Of a DNA stretch of 64,000 bases, positions 1 to 11,648 are shown one piece after another. Within the stretch, counting starts at the first letter, position 1. Every line of letters starts with the position of its first letter. The notes beneath the pieces are model-generated. The model was not told the origin of the DNA, did not search any database, and saw only the letters and a list, made by a program, of their open reading frames with translations. Source of the stretch: Silurus meridionalis (Eukaryota; Chordata; Actinopteri; Siluriformes; Siluridae); assembly GCF_014805685.1 (NCBI RefSeq), contig NC_060904.1, forward strand, positions 16,782,311-16,846,310, written 5' to 3'. The translations under genes were made by a program, and so were the position numbers.

Positions 1-1125
1 AAAAAAGTTACTGGATGGAGTGATACAACAGTGCTGTTTAAATTCTCAATTCTGATTGGTCGGAAAGTGCTCATTTTGAATTTTTTCTATAGTAACATCT
101 TACTGATTACTATCTATTCATCAATCTATTTATTTTCATTTATTTGATGTCAAAATGCAAATTTTCTGTAAGGATTTTTTCACTCAACATTCATGGAAGG
201 AGTCTCCACTGTCACTACATTGAGGATCGAGAAGTTTATGCTTTTTATTTATTTTTTTATCGGTAAAGATGTGCCACTTCAAGTATTCCTTTGGCATTTA
301 TAGTAGGATGCAACGAGTGCCAGTGCTTTGTAATGCTCAGTGAATTTTGGGCTTATTACCTTCAAACTAAAGCATTTTAGTCGCAGCGGCTAAAAATTAG
401 CGCTAATGACTAACTTGTTTTATTTCTCTTTAACATAAAATGAAACTTTAAACAAAAAAAGAAATTTCACTTTATAAACAATTAAAACATGGCATTATTG
501 TGTTAAACAAGACATGTAATATTTTGAGTGTGCTTGTTGAGACGGCTCAGGGAGGAGGAATCAAAAATGTTCATTTTACAGATTAAATATTTGCCGGTTT
601 TTCACTATTTCTTTTCAGTGTTTTAAAGCACACACACGTGTACACACAACTCTCTGAGAGTCCGTTCGTTTGTTTCTCTCTGCTCGTTCTTTTTTATTCC
701 CTTCGCCATTGTTAAAACTCCGCACAGGTGTGTGATCATTACCACTCAGTTCCTCTGACTTTGAACTCCGTTCACTCTGCTGAAAGAAAACGATTGGTGT
801 TGGAGTGGAACCGAGATCTCGAGCGAGGTTGGGGTTCGTTAATTGTTTTTCCGATGATGGCATGTCCTGTAGTGTTTTATTCAGAGTGAGAATCAGATTT
901 ACATTTACACATACAGGCAATTGTACAGCAGTACTGGACTGAACAAGACATAGACTAATACAACCATGAATACACAACACTAGATGACCAAGCAAATTAA
1001 ACAATACACATTGGTGACATAATAGTGCAGTGATTTTCCAGTTAGATGAAAAATGTCACATGGGTACAATATTGCACATATAAAAGGACTAGAGATGGTG
1101 TAAAAAAAGTCCAGTAGAGAATAAG
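1..1125. other. intronic stretch, mostly unassigned
   Basis: No gene is recognised. Bases ~36-105 contain the phrase ATTCTGATTGGTCGGAA, which recurs near 26910 and in similar form at 5660 (reverse), 13445 and 50120. This suggests an old dispersed repeat end. Bases 280-360 also resemble 50285-50345. The rest is AT-rich with no coding signal; the 129-codon minus-strand frame at 615-1004 has no recognisable domain. Confidence 0.5.
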
Positions 1126-1440
1126 GTTATGGGAAGGTGTTTAAAATCTTTCTGGATGTCAAGACAAAGTTATTTTGGTGTATTTTTTATCACCTGCCAA
1201 AAGGAAATATTCTGAACAGACTCTCAGGGGTTTGAGGCTTACCTTATGATTCTTCAAGTCCATTTCCGGTCACGGGGCATGTACAGGTCCTGGAGGGATG
1301 GCAGGTTGGTTCTGTCGATGCGCCTCGACAACCTAACTAGACTCAGAAGTCGGCGCTGGTCCATTTGGGTTGCAAAAACGAACCAGACAGTGACTGAGGA
1401 ACACAATTTGGATTTAATAGTAGCCCGATGGCACATCTTC
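1126..1440 (-). mobile_element. LINE remnant, reverse transcriptase C-terminal region (L2/Rex-like)
   Basis: On the minus strand 1254-1436 reads SVTVWF, a decayed linker, then RRIDRTNLPSLQDLY. This is the recognisable stretch after the RT fingers/palm of fish L2/Rex/CR1-type non-LTR elements. The + strand matches the common fish repeat phrase around GTACAGGTCCTGGAGGGATGG. The element is short and 5'-truncated, and no intact ORF remains. Related pieces lie at 16750-18125 and 60590-60770. Confidence 0.75.
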
Positions 1441-1751
1441 TATCATCACAATGTGTCAGCATTGTTACCAAACATCCATTAATTTGGTTATTGTCAGTAA
1501 AACGTCGCTTTGGCATCACGTGCGATCGTTTCGTGCTGTAACTGTAGACAGATCTTTGAGCCTGCTGCATTTTCAAAGTTTTTCCTACGATAGTTTGCTT
1601 ACTCATGTTTGTTTACTGACTTTACTACCGAGATCAGAGGAGACATGATTCACTCAGATTGACGTAATCCAAATAAGCAGAGGTTGATTTTTCTGCATTT
1701 TTTCTTGTGCTGCTTTTCTTTTCTTTTCTTTTATATTTGAGAAAATTCAGC

Positions 1752-1980
1752 GAGGTGAGGAGGCCTGGGGTGCAGTCATCGCTCGCAATCATCCCAAAGG
1801 TGTTTAATCGTTTTGAGATCAGAGCTCTATAGCAGAGGATCTTCCATATAGATCCAACCTATGTTAAGCAGATCTTAATGGAGCTGGCTTTTTTTGGAGC
1901 TGGGGATTGTCATGTGGGAACAGATTTGGGTTTATGAGTTCAAGCACAGGGGACATTTCAGTGCTACTTCATCCAATGAG
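1752..1980 (-). mobile_element. Tc1-derived short element, internal fragment
   Basis: The fragment contains GAGGAGGCCTGGGGTGCAGT, ATCCCAAAGGTGTTTAAT, an AGCTCTATAGCAG segment and a GGAACAGATTTGGGTTT segment, shared with the complete copy at 17487-18024. Strand is given by transposase sense. Both termini are missing. Confidence 0.8.
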
Positions 1981-2165
1981 CCTATCCAGGTAAGGTTTTC
2001 TATATAGTGTATCATGAGCAACAGGCGCTCATGTGAATCAGGATTCGTTCTTAAAGAATCACTGGTTTGCTGGAAGGAACAGTACTGAGGGAATTGTTTG
2101 GTAAACAGAACTCACTTAACGATCTGCACATTGAAACTGAAGGATTTAATTGTGCGTTACTCTCG
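1981..2165. other. unassigned intron
   Basis: Nothing recognisable is present. Confidence 0.5.
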
Positions 2166-2560
2166 AGCAGTGGTGGACTAAGTACAGAAAGCATGTAGCT
2201 GAGTTAGAGTAAAGATACACTTGAGCAAAAGTGTCCCTTTAAACTTTAGGTATCCAAGTACTATGATTTATTATGGTTATGATGTCTTATCATTTTTATC
2301 ACACAACTCTTTGCTTAATCAAACTTAATCTCTCAGCACATATTAATGAGTCAAACACTGATTGCTATCTATTAAAATTAGCATGAGCCCAAAACCTTTT
2401 TCAAAAAATAAATATGGCCACTGGTGTTGTGGTGAGTTCCAGTCTGGAGTTTCATCATTTATTCCTTTTAAAATGTTCTGCTTGCTTTTGAACTGATGCT
2501 GAACTGTGTGTTGGTGATAAGTAGATGCCACCAACCGGCAATGGTGGTTTTAGCTTGAAT
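2166..2560 (+). mobile_element. hAT-like non-autonomous repeat, copy 1
   Basis: It begins CAGTGGTGGACTAAGTAC, a start typical of abundant fish hAT-type short elements. Its internal part (AATGAGTCAAACACTGATTG, GTGAGTTCCAGTCTGGAG, ACTGATGCTGAACTGTG) is repeated nearly base for base at 59185-59345. The right terminus is not preserved. The hAT assignment rests on the terminus only. Confidence 0.65.
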
Positions 2561-2589
2561 GAGGCCCTGGGTGCACCACGCCATGACCC

Positions 2590-2710
2590 AACGTCTCGGC
2601 TATTGATTAGTTCGGGCTTTGAAAAGCTCCTTCCTGCTTCAGCTACAGTCACTGGATGAGTAAGACATATTCTTAGAGCAGTCCACAAATTTGGACACAT
2701 TTCTGAGAGC
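2590..2710 (-). pseudogene. hAT transposase C-terminal (hATC) remnant
   Basis: On the minus strand, within an open frame at 2455-2781, residues about 31-61 read NLWTALRICLTHPV, then TVAEAGRSFSK and PELINS. This is the pattern of the hAT dimerisation domain, where LRI-LT-PVTVA-A-RSFSK-KLI is usual. The match breaks off at the RDVGSW that follows. Only this piece of about 35 residues survives, and the DDE catalytic core was not found nearby. Confidence 0.65.
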
Positions 2711-2847
2711 TCCATTTCATGTATAAAAATCACCCTAAATGCATTTATTGCACAATTAAATACACATGTACAATGCATCAAACTTTTAGAACCAAGAACC
2801 GAACAACTCCTTGGCTAATTGTAGCCAAAAGATACATGCAGCATCTA

Positions 2848-2962
2848 CACTGAACAAAATTTTAAACGCAACACTTATGTCTTTGTCCCTATTTTTCATG
2901 AGTTGAACTCAAAGATCTACGACTTTTTTTATGTACACAAAAGGCCTATTTCTCTCAAATAT
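2848..2962 (+). mobile_element. Tc1-like terminal fragment
   Basis: It starts ACACTGAACAAAATTTTAAA and continues with CGCAACACTT, TTTTTCATGAGTTGAACTC and ATTTCTCTCAAATATTTG. This matches the recalled terminal sequence of a different Tc1-like fish transposon from the 17487 family. No transposase is present. Confidence 0.75.
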
Positions 2963-3420
2963 TTGCCAAATATATAAACAAACAAAACAAGTCAATATTT
3001 ATGCATTTATTTGTCTGTTTTTTTTTTGTTCATTAATTTTTGAAAGACACTCTCTTTTCACCTGCACTTATTTTTTTTATTGCTGCTGTTTGTAGTTATT
3101 TAAAAAATCTAATTTATTTTGTTTACTGGTTTGTATATTGGTTTGTCTTTTTCAATTATGTGTTTTTATTCCTTTAAATGTATGGCTTATGTATTTATTT
3201 ATTCATTTATTTATTTAAATATAAAACAAAAACACATTTAGTAATATCTACCTGGTCTTCATTTTGTATTTGTATTTATTCATATTTATTTATTTATTTA
3301 TTTATTTATTTATTTTGTTTTAAACAAACATCTAGAAATACCAAGTTCTTTTTTATGTATTTATAAATTGTTATTAATTATTTAATTTATTTAATTAATT
3401 AGATACATTAAATAAAAGTA
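2963..3420. repeat. TTTA-rich low-complexity tract
   Basis: AT-rich DNA with several runs of TTTA, the longest about 3276-3316. The open frame across it is purely compositional. Confidence 0.8.
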
Positions 3421-3794
3421 AGTTTGCTTTTGCTTTACAAGTTCATGGGATGAACTTTGACCCCTCCTGCCACATGGCTCATGTAATGACGTACATTAGG
3501 TTTTGAGTAGTAAAGTGAACATTTTCTAGGTAGCTTTGGAATCTCAGGAGATCTGGAGCTTTGTGCCTTGTGTGTGGTGCGTGTTGGGTTTAAGGAGTGT
3601 GCATTTGGGACGACTTGTCCAGCACAAAGTGATCGTGTGAAAGCGAAACGTTTCCTCATGCAGAAGAAAGCTGCAGGACAGAGCGTAATGTGTTATTTTT
3701 GCCCGACAGCAGCAGTGTGGATGTTGATGGAAGGTTCGAGCGTCAGACAGCGTTTTTTTAGGCAGATCAATTCCGCCTTGTTAACATTCAGCTT
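3421..3794. other. unassigned intron
   Basis: Nothing recognisable. Open frames on both strands have no known domain. Confidence 0.4.
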
Positions 3795-4030
3795 CAGGCT
3801 CAACCATCATTTTATTTTTATAATGGACATTGTCTCAAAGCTGCTTTACAGAAATGAACAGATTGCAAACAAACAAACTTTAGTGGAGAAATTTGTCCCT
3901 GTAAGTGTGTGTCTAATGCGCGAGCTAGTGACGACACTGAGATGGTATAAGAACGAAACCTTGACAAGAACCAGGATCAACTGTTAACCCAACCTCCTCC
4001 TCAACACCGGATTTCTTATAGTTCCATCAT
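3795..4030 (-). mobile_element. dispersed repeat family B, remnant
   Basis: It shares GGACATTGTCTCAAAGCTGC, TTTACAGAAATGAACAG and a following AACCTTGACAAGAACCAG segment with the fuller copy at 27119-27376. Strand is set by the TTGAC-type tail of that copy. It is eroded and lacks the tail. Confidence 0.65.
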
Positions 4031-4297
4031 TTAAATATTAAACTGTTTACTGATGGACTCTCGAGTGCAAAACTGTTCATGGTAACTGTATTAATAAGGC
4101 AGTTATAGCTTATAGTGTTTATAATTTTTTAAAGTTCAAATTTATCTTCATACTGTAGTTTGAGTTGAACTTTCTGCAGTAACCTCATGGATCTGTAGTT
4201 CGTGTGGAAATCATCCATATCAGCAGTGATTGGGTTCCAATTGAGTAGAACTCCATCTAGAAGTACAGCATCAGGATGAGCAGAAAGGTGCCTCAGG

Positions 4298-4298
<1 letters not shown>

Positions 4299-4335
<37 letters not shown>
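4299..4335. repeat. (GA)n microsatellite
   Basis: A perfect dinucleotide run of about 37 bases. Confidence 0.95.
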
Positions 4336-4339
<4 letters not shown>

Positions 4340-5729
4340 ACCTGCAGTTTGGATGAAGAGAGCTGGAGCTGAGCCATGCAGTGAAACCAAAGTCCTTGTG
4401 ATGCCATATTTTTATGTTCCACACCTATTTTCTAAATGTTCAATAATGAATTGGCTTCACAGTTTGTTGGGGAAGTGAAATGTCACACCACAACATGTCA
4501 TAAATAAGTAGCAGTATTGCAATTTTACTGATCCTAAAGAAAGATATTTCAGAGACTGTACCTTTTGATCATTACATATTTACTTCTTTATTTATTATTT
4601 TATTGTCTCTTTAACATTAAAACATTAAAATGATTTTATATTCTCACAAATAAATTCTTTCTTTTTTCGAAACTTGTATATCTTTACAAATACACACACA
4701 AAACCCCAGAAAAAAGAAGACATATGCATATATACACGTTTTATTTCTGTGTTTGGTCTTCACAGTTGCCTTTTCTTTGAAATGCACCATGATGTAAAGA
4801 ACTTTTTAACAAATTAAAGCATTGAAATGGAAATTACATTGAACTCGTCGCTGTCCAAATGAACGGTGCTGAAACCCTTCTGATGCAGGTTCAATCTGCA
4901 GCTTTTTCACATTCGAAACTTGTCCAGTGAGTAACTGGAGAGAATTAAAAAAAAAACTTTGTGTGATTTGATTTTATTGATAGGAAGCTGCTGTGTTTTT
5001 TCTGCCAGCTTTAATGATCGCACCCCCGACCTCCTTTTTCTTTCACCAACACTCAAATTCGTCTTTTTCAAAATAACCTCTCAGTGAGAGAGACTTTATT
5101 TTCTAATTCACCCAAACCTGCTTTTATTTCTTTTTTCCTTCCCAAACACCCTAATTGTGTTAAATGAACTGTGTCCAAGGCGCTTTAGGAGTAAACATGC
5201 AATCCTTATTTTTATCGTTCTTCCTTCCTCCTTCAGCTTGGACACCAGCATGGGCTTGCTGTGGCAGTGTGCGTTGCTCTGTGCGAAGCATGTTGGTGTT
5301 CCAGTATGTTGCTCTAGAGGCTCGCGTTTCTAATGAAGTGGGTGAAACGCTAGCTTGTTTCCTACTTCTTAGCACTGTGGGTGGTCTCTTTTTTTCTGAA
5401 TAAATAATTAGTTTGCCGTTTTGACGCTAGTACATTTTTAGGTTGTGGAGTGTCTACTAATGGGGATACAATCAACCGTTACCAGCATGTACAGAGTTCC
5501 ATTAAGTTTTCAATAATAGCTCTCAAGCATGCTAAATATTCTCTATTTTTAAGTTAATAAGACAAAAATAGCAGTGGAGACTTCTTCCATTGATGTTTAA
5601 TAAATGTTTCCTCAATCAGTAATCAGTCAACATCAGTGTGGCCTTTATATATACTTCTGACCAATCAGAATTTGAGAATTTAACAAGTGGTGTGAAAATC
5701 TCCCATTTTTGTCTCATTTGTGGGTTTTT
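4336..5729. other. unassigned intron
   Basis: No gene or classified element. 5655-5690 holds a reverse copy of the ATTCTGATTGGTC phrase. Opposed open frames at 5160-5403 are not supported by any domain. Confidence 0.4.
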
Positions 5730-6130
5730 GGGGACGTTTGTGGACACCAGACCATAAGACTGATGTATGCTTTATGATCATCCTTTAGTCCCTTTTGCTG
5801 TTATAACCCCCATTCTTTGGAGAAGATGTTCCACTAGATTTTGTGAAGATTTGTTGAGGTTCAAATTCATCCTAAAGGTGTTCAATGGAGCTCTATAGCA
5901 GGAGATCTTCCACTCCAACCCACGTAAAGAATATCTTCATGGAGCTTGCTTTGTACACATGGACATTGTCATACTGGAACAGGTTTTGGGTTTTCTAGTT
6001 CAAGTGAAGATAAAATGTAAAATTACCACATCCAAAGATACAATTGTTTGCCTCCAAGTATGTGGTACCAGTTCGGCAAAGAACAACATATGACTGGAAA
6101 AGTCTGCTGTCCCTAAAATATTTCTATATA
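5730..6130 (-). mobile_element. Tc1-derived short element, nearly full length
   Basis: It runs from a GGGGACGTTTGTGGACACC end, through AGAAGATGTTCCACTAGATT, CATCCTAAAGGTGTTCAATG and CATACTGGAACAGGTTTTGG, to TATGACTGGAAAAGTC. It has the same order as 17487-18024 but with small deletions. Confidence 0.8.
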
Positions 6131-6664
6131 TTTTATGAACTATGATCAGCTGCAACCTAACAAAGGCGTAGAAAAGAAATCATGCTGTGAAAATTCCACT
6201 GTTTTCCACAAATGCATGGAAAAATCCCAATAATTTTTCTATATAGTGCATTTAAGGTCACAGTCGAGCCACGTAGTCCCACCCACTGCTGGGGAAATAA
6301 AAAATCTGTGTGAGCAGAAGCGATATTTAAGAGAAGAAGCAGCTCCTGGGTGTGGGGAATGATTTTGCTTGTGCATACAGATTTTTATTCGCTTTCTTCA
6401 GTTTAAGGCGAGTATGCAGGTACATTTATTTTCCCCTCACGACTCCTACTTATGCATCAGCTTCAGTACTCAGGGTTTAGGCGTGGATTTGCCGGCATAC
6501 ACAAAACCAAATAACCATCACATGCCTATTCTGTGTTCTGGGTCCCCCATAAAACTTTGCCTTTTTATTTATTACAAGTTCTTGTGATATTCCAATACGT
6601 TCAATATGTTATGTAGCCCTCGATTTGTTTAAGCAATCAAACCCACTAACTGTACACATTAGGG
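6131..6664. other. unassigned intron
   Basis: Nothing recognisable. Confidence 0.4.
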
Positions 6665-7215
6665 AAGGTAAGATTCAGTGGTGCATCGGCGTAAAGCTTA
6701 TCGATGTGATGCATCCATTTAAAAAAGTGTATCGGGACGCATCTTTTTAAACATATTCGCGTCGGGTGAAAAAATGTGTTTCTATAGAATTATTAGTAGA
6801 AAGTGACCAATAATTTGTGAGCAGTATTTGAGATAAATTTATCACAACACTACAGAGATCGAGGCGTGTCCCAAGAGTCACATAGAATACAGATTTACAT
6901 GGCAGAGGTAGAGCTGTAACTTTCTGGAGACACAACAGAAAAAGAACGTCTGGTTTTATTTCATCTGTATCTTTCTTTTTGCACTACAAAAAAGGCGTGA
7001 AATCATAAGTCAGAAGGTTCTTAAGTAAATTGATGTGAACTTTCTGCACCATACTGAAATGCAGAGCATCGAATTTTTTCCATTGGATTAAATCGCATTG
7101 AGTCGATTTGAAATCGGATCGCACTGCATTGTTATGGGGTGAATCGTATCGGAAGCTGCTTCACATGTATCATATCGTTGGCTATGCAGCGAGAGCCTCA
7201 GATGCACATCCCTGA
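6665..7215. mobile_element. hAT-like non-autonomous element (MITE), copy 1
   Basis: Left end CAGTGGTGCATCGGCG, and a right half rich in ATCG-type motifs (GAATCGTATCGGAAGCTGC). The interior ATGGCAGAGGTAGAGCTGTA and GAAAAAGAACGTCTGGTTTT recur at 43467-43825. This looks like one short-element family with two copies in the window. The hAT assignment is inferred from the terminus. Confidence 0.65.
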
Positions 7216-7296
7216 TACACATGCATCATTATCCACGTCATTATTGTTAATAACGAGAATCCTGTCAGGAATTTCGTGTTGACCATAAACACAGGT

Positions 7297-7328
7297 TTCT
7301 CTCTCTCTCTCTCTCTCGCTCTCTCTCC
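7297..7328. repeat. (CT)n microsatellite
   Basis: A TC run with one CG interruption. Confidence 0.9.
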
Positions 7329-7624
7329 CCAAGTCTAATCATCTACATGAGTTGATTGTGTTCCTCTGGCTCTGGATTATGAACCCAACAAGTGTGAGGT
7401 GACGGCGCTGCACTGAGCTTCATTCATCCGTGAGCGAGTGAATGCACACAATGGGGCGCTTGACCTTTCCGAATAAACACACGTTATTGAGAGCGAAAGA
7501 GCGTGATGGAGAGATTATTGCAGCCGTAACGCCAGTGGGCCGCCATCCTTTCATTGCTTACTGGCGATGTTATTGCAGGTGAATTTTCACAGCATGATGA
7601 CTCTGGGTCTAGGTTGATCATGGT
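7329..7624. other. unassigned intron
   Basis: Nothing recognisable. Confidence 0.4.
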
Positions 7625-7990
7625 TCATACAATGATGGACAAAAATACAAAAAGGCTTTCCCAGTCACAGGTGATCCTTCTCCAACCTGCTACCACAAAC
7701 TCGGAGGTCCAAACCAGCATGACAATGCCCATGCACTAAGCCAGCTCCATGAGGAAATGCTTTACATGGGTAAGAGTGGAAGATCTACTGCTATAGAGCT
7801 CCAAACTTAAGACCTTTTGGGAGGAATTTTCACACCCAGGCCTCCTCATCCCACTTACTTTAGTACCTGAGTTTACTGACACCCTTGTGGTTGAATGAAT
7901 CTGCAGAGATCTCCACAAAAAAAAAAAATCAAGTGAATTTCTTTCCAGAAGACCTTCCCAGGAGACCGTAACAAGTCCACATGATGCACA
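7625..7990 (+). mobile_element. Tc1-derived short element, inverted relative to most copies
   Basis: It begins with a terminal-repeat-like ACAATGATGGACAAAAATAC. It contains CAGCATGACAATGCCCATGC (the remnant of the transposase QHDNAPVHKA-type motif, read on +), then AGCTCCATGAGGAAATGC, CAGGCCTCCTCATCCC and a degenerate CCAGAAGACCTTCCC end. Confidence 0.8.
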
Positions 7991-10900
7991 CTGGACTCGG
8001 GCCAATGACATTTTATTATTTTTTTTTATTACTTAATTCAAAATGTTGTACACAGTATTTCGATTTGTTTTAGTATATTTTTTGTTTATTTAATAGTATT
8101 TATAGCTCTTACATCATTAGGAGATATGCGTAGTCAATAACGAACAAAGTAAATACTCACGAACAAATTCATGCTATGAACGAAAAGTAAACTTGTTCAT
8201 AAGGTGAGGGAGCGTCTGTAATTGTGTGTTTGTGTATGTGGGGGGATTTGGTTATCCTGTGTGTGGAAGGACATAGGGGTCACAACTAGTATAATCGTGA
8301 CAATTGGTGCTTCCATTCACCGTCTATTACTGTCGAATAATTGCTCCGTTCTGATTATAAGCCCCCAATTAGCTCGGCAGGACAAAAATAATTGGAAGTG
8401 GTGGGCCTGGATGAGCACTTGTCTTTTGACCTGTTTCATTATTCACCCATAATCGAGCTGCTGCACATATTCCATTTTAAAACGTTAAATAGAAATATTG
8501 AATATTACACAAAGGAAAGAGGGATGTAAGTGAAAAAGGGCAGACGGCTTAAGTAAATAAGAGACTGTGCCTTGAATTACCACGCTAGTATCGCAAAGAA
8601 GAGAAATGCACCAGGAAAGTGTGTGCGCTCGGTTTTAACGTGTCGTCATGCGCATGTGCCGCAACATTATCTTCCTGTCTGCCATTTATTTTCTCCTTTC
8701 CACCGCCATGGTGTGTTTGGTTAACGCTCGTGTGTCGCGACTGTACGTCTTGCCTCCGATTGGAGTTCAGAGATCGGAGATTGTGTTGATGGCGCTGCGT
8801 GAGCTCATTACACACCTCTGTGGAGTGATGGAATGCCTCAGGCCCGAATTTAACTTTAGATGGTCTTCATTTATCAAACCAGCAGCAGCTTTATTCATGA
8901 CAGTAAAATCACAGCATATCTGTGCAAGACAGGAAATGTTCCTAATTGGCCTTGATTGTGCATTATCAGTCGTGTAACGGTGTCAGATTTAATGTTCCTG
9001 AGGATGGGCTGAGAGATTGTTTCGAAAGGTTCAAGTGCTCTCCCTTATCTTTTATTCAGACTCATGTGCTTCTCTTACTTTTTTTTTCCTATAATGTTAC
9101 GATCATTGGCTGTTTTTTCAAGAATTGATCGAAAATGTTGGACTTTTTAAAAGCTAGAAAGCAAATCAAATTGTATAATTTTTATTTTCTATTTTGGGGA
9201 AAAACTATCCCCCTGCCCCATTGGCCTTTATATAGCATTACATATTCGCCATACTTTGTTTATTTCTTCAGTTTTTGGTTCTATTACTAAGTGACAAAAG
9301 ATAAAAGAAAAGGAAATTCAGACAGTAGAAATGCATTTTATCAGCAAAAGAAATGGCACATTATTCATTGTAGAGTCACTGTATACTCACTAATCAATGG
9401 CAGTTGTAGAACATCTAAAATCATCTAAAGGACTGGCTCTTTGTTAGTACCTCTAACATAATAGTTAATATTTGCTGTGAAGTCTATCTTGCCCAGAAAC
9501 TTTGTTTTTATTTCGTCCTCTAGTGGGTTGGTGGTTAATTACTGAAATATATACAGTATAAATAAACAAAATGCCACATGAAGCAAAACACTGGAATGTA
9601 CATGAACGGCCATATTGATTTGCTTTTCTCTGAATGATTCTGCACTCCAAAGCATAAATTTAAGCATAATTTAAGTTTTACTTGGTAAATTCCCACCCAA
9701 ATTGTAGCTTTTACTCTATAATCACACACAACAGCCTCTAGTTGGAAAGGCTGAGTCTAGCATGCGTTTCATCCAAGAAATATGAAGTCAGCCATTGTTC
9801 ATCTTCACCACAGGGCAGCTGAATGATCAGTCATAGGAAAGTGTGAACAGTAAATCCAGGAGCTTTCTTTGATACATCATTGGTGCTTCCTCAAAGACAG
9901 CCTTCTTCAATCAATTTCCAGATCATGGCTTGAAGGAGGAATCAAGGTTGCATCAGTTAGTGTTCAGGGAATCACCCTTTATTTCCGTTTTCGCTTAGTC
10001 ACATCTACTGACTGACTTGTTTATAGTATGTGGACTTTTTTTGTCTTAATATTTACTTGGACTTTGTCAAGTGGTATTGAAGCTTCCCACATTCCTTGTT
10101 TACCTCAACAGTCTGGAGATTTTGCTAAAATTCTGACAAGTTACTAGTATATAAAGATTAGTTAAAAGGTGGGAAGAAATCTTTTGAATAGATAAGGGCT
10201 TTTTGAGATTTCTAGAAGATTTAGACTCCTGGAAATAAAAACAAGAATATGTTGAAGTCTACCATCATATTCAAAACCAGTCACATGATCTGCCCCACTT
10301 GACCAGAAGCACCTTGTATGTCCATTGTCTACAACATATTCGACATGACAGACCTTTCTTATCAGATCCTTCAACAACCTTCCAGCATGGATTGAAAAGA
10401 ATGTGAAGAACATTACAATGATACAGTTTCAAGCAAAATGGGGTCAAACGAGGTCTATACCTCAAGTTGTGAAGAACACACACACTGTGCAGATCAGCCA
10501 TTCTATGAACATAAGACCATGGCTTGACCTTTTTCTTTGCCTGACTGGCTTCAAAAGCGAGCGGTTATGTTTTGATGGTAGCTGATTCACGGAGGAAAGC
10601 CCCCTGCTGTTCAACTCCCAACCTGCAGTCGGTAACAATCAACAGCGAACTAAAAGATTCAGGATGGTTTGCACTGAATATTATATAATGCTAGGAATGG
10701 GAAGAGAACAGGAAATTGGTGATAGTATTACTTTGTGTGAACCCCAAATACTTCATTTAAAAGTTTTTATCAACATTCCCATTTATCAATAACCGTTTGT
10801 AAACTCGTATTCTGAATAGTTCTGTGTGCAAGTAGTTATTGTTTTTTTTTTTTGGACAGAGTCTCCAGTATTACTGCTGTGAAATATTTCAATGTGTGGA

Positions 10901-11394
10901 TTAGCTTTTGTCTGCTACAGCAAAGAATTTTGCACTTTCTTGGTAATATTCCCATAAGCTAAAATTTTGGTTTAACTTTATGAGAGAAAAAAAAAATGAA
11001 AAGCTTGTGAAGGACTGGCTGTTTGTTAGTACCTAGAATGTAATCCTTGATCATTTGCTGTGTTGAAAGAGAATTAAACGTTCAATAATTTACCTGTAGT
11101 AGTGGCTCTCCAAGTGTTTTATATGTGGAGAAAAGAGAGAAAAGATAAATATTTCCTCGTAAAAAAAAAAAAAATTACTGATATTGTAACAAATTGAAAA
11201 AGATTTTAAAAAGTGTAACTGCTTACATTTGTGTATTATTTTGTAGTTTAAGTTAAATATTATATAATATTATATTCATTAAAATTTAGTCTATTTAATA
11301 ATATAATATTTTTTTATATGTAAATTGTGGTTCAGTATAAATATATTGTCTTAAAAAAAAAAGAAAGCTCAGAATTAAATTTTTTTAAATAAAT
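7991..11394. other. long unassigned intron stretch with one dispersed repeat pair
   Basis: No gene is recognised. A short repeat pair, GACTGGCTSTTTGTTAGTAC, occurs at 9431-9450 and again near 11013-11032 with similar flanks, so an old unclassified repeat lies here. The + frame at 8648-8977 starts with a hydrophobic, signal-peptide-like run but has no domain, no matching CSMD3 signal sequence and no donor that would join exon 22085. I do not call it. Confidence 0.4.
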
Positions 11395-11435
11395 ACACTA
11401 TATTTACAAAAGTATTGGGACACCTAACTTTGATG

Positions 11436-11490
<55 letters not shown>

Positions 11491-11648
11491 TTCACAAATG
11501 ACCAAGAATATGTACAAGCAAACTCAAATTTCTGGTGGAACAGCTTACGAGAAGAAGAGGAGGTTTTATAAAAATGCAATTAAAATGCTTCAGAAAGCGC
11601 GTACCAATTTTGTGTGGGTGTCCACAAACTTTTGACCCTATAAATGTG
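11395..11648. mobile_element. Tc1-like short element carrying an (AT)n run
   Basis: Left end ACACTATATTTACAAAAGTA then TTGGGACACC. Right end GGTGTCCACAAACTTTTGAC then CCTATAAATGTG. The ends are inverted and related. An (AT)n run of about 50 bases (11439-11488) sits inside. The core between (CTCAAATTTCTGGTGG) differs from the 17487 family. Confidence 0.65.
11439..11488. repeat. (AT)n microsatellite
   Basis: A perfect dinucleotide run inside the Tc1-like element. Confidence 0.95.

Noticed and set aside
8648..8977. 109-residue + frame with a signal-peptide-like start, considered as the csmd3 first coding exon
   Set aside because: The hydrophobic start is followed by unrelated residues. There is no similarity to the recalled CSMD3 N-terminus and no donor giving the phase-1 Gly junction to 22085.
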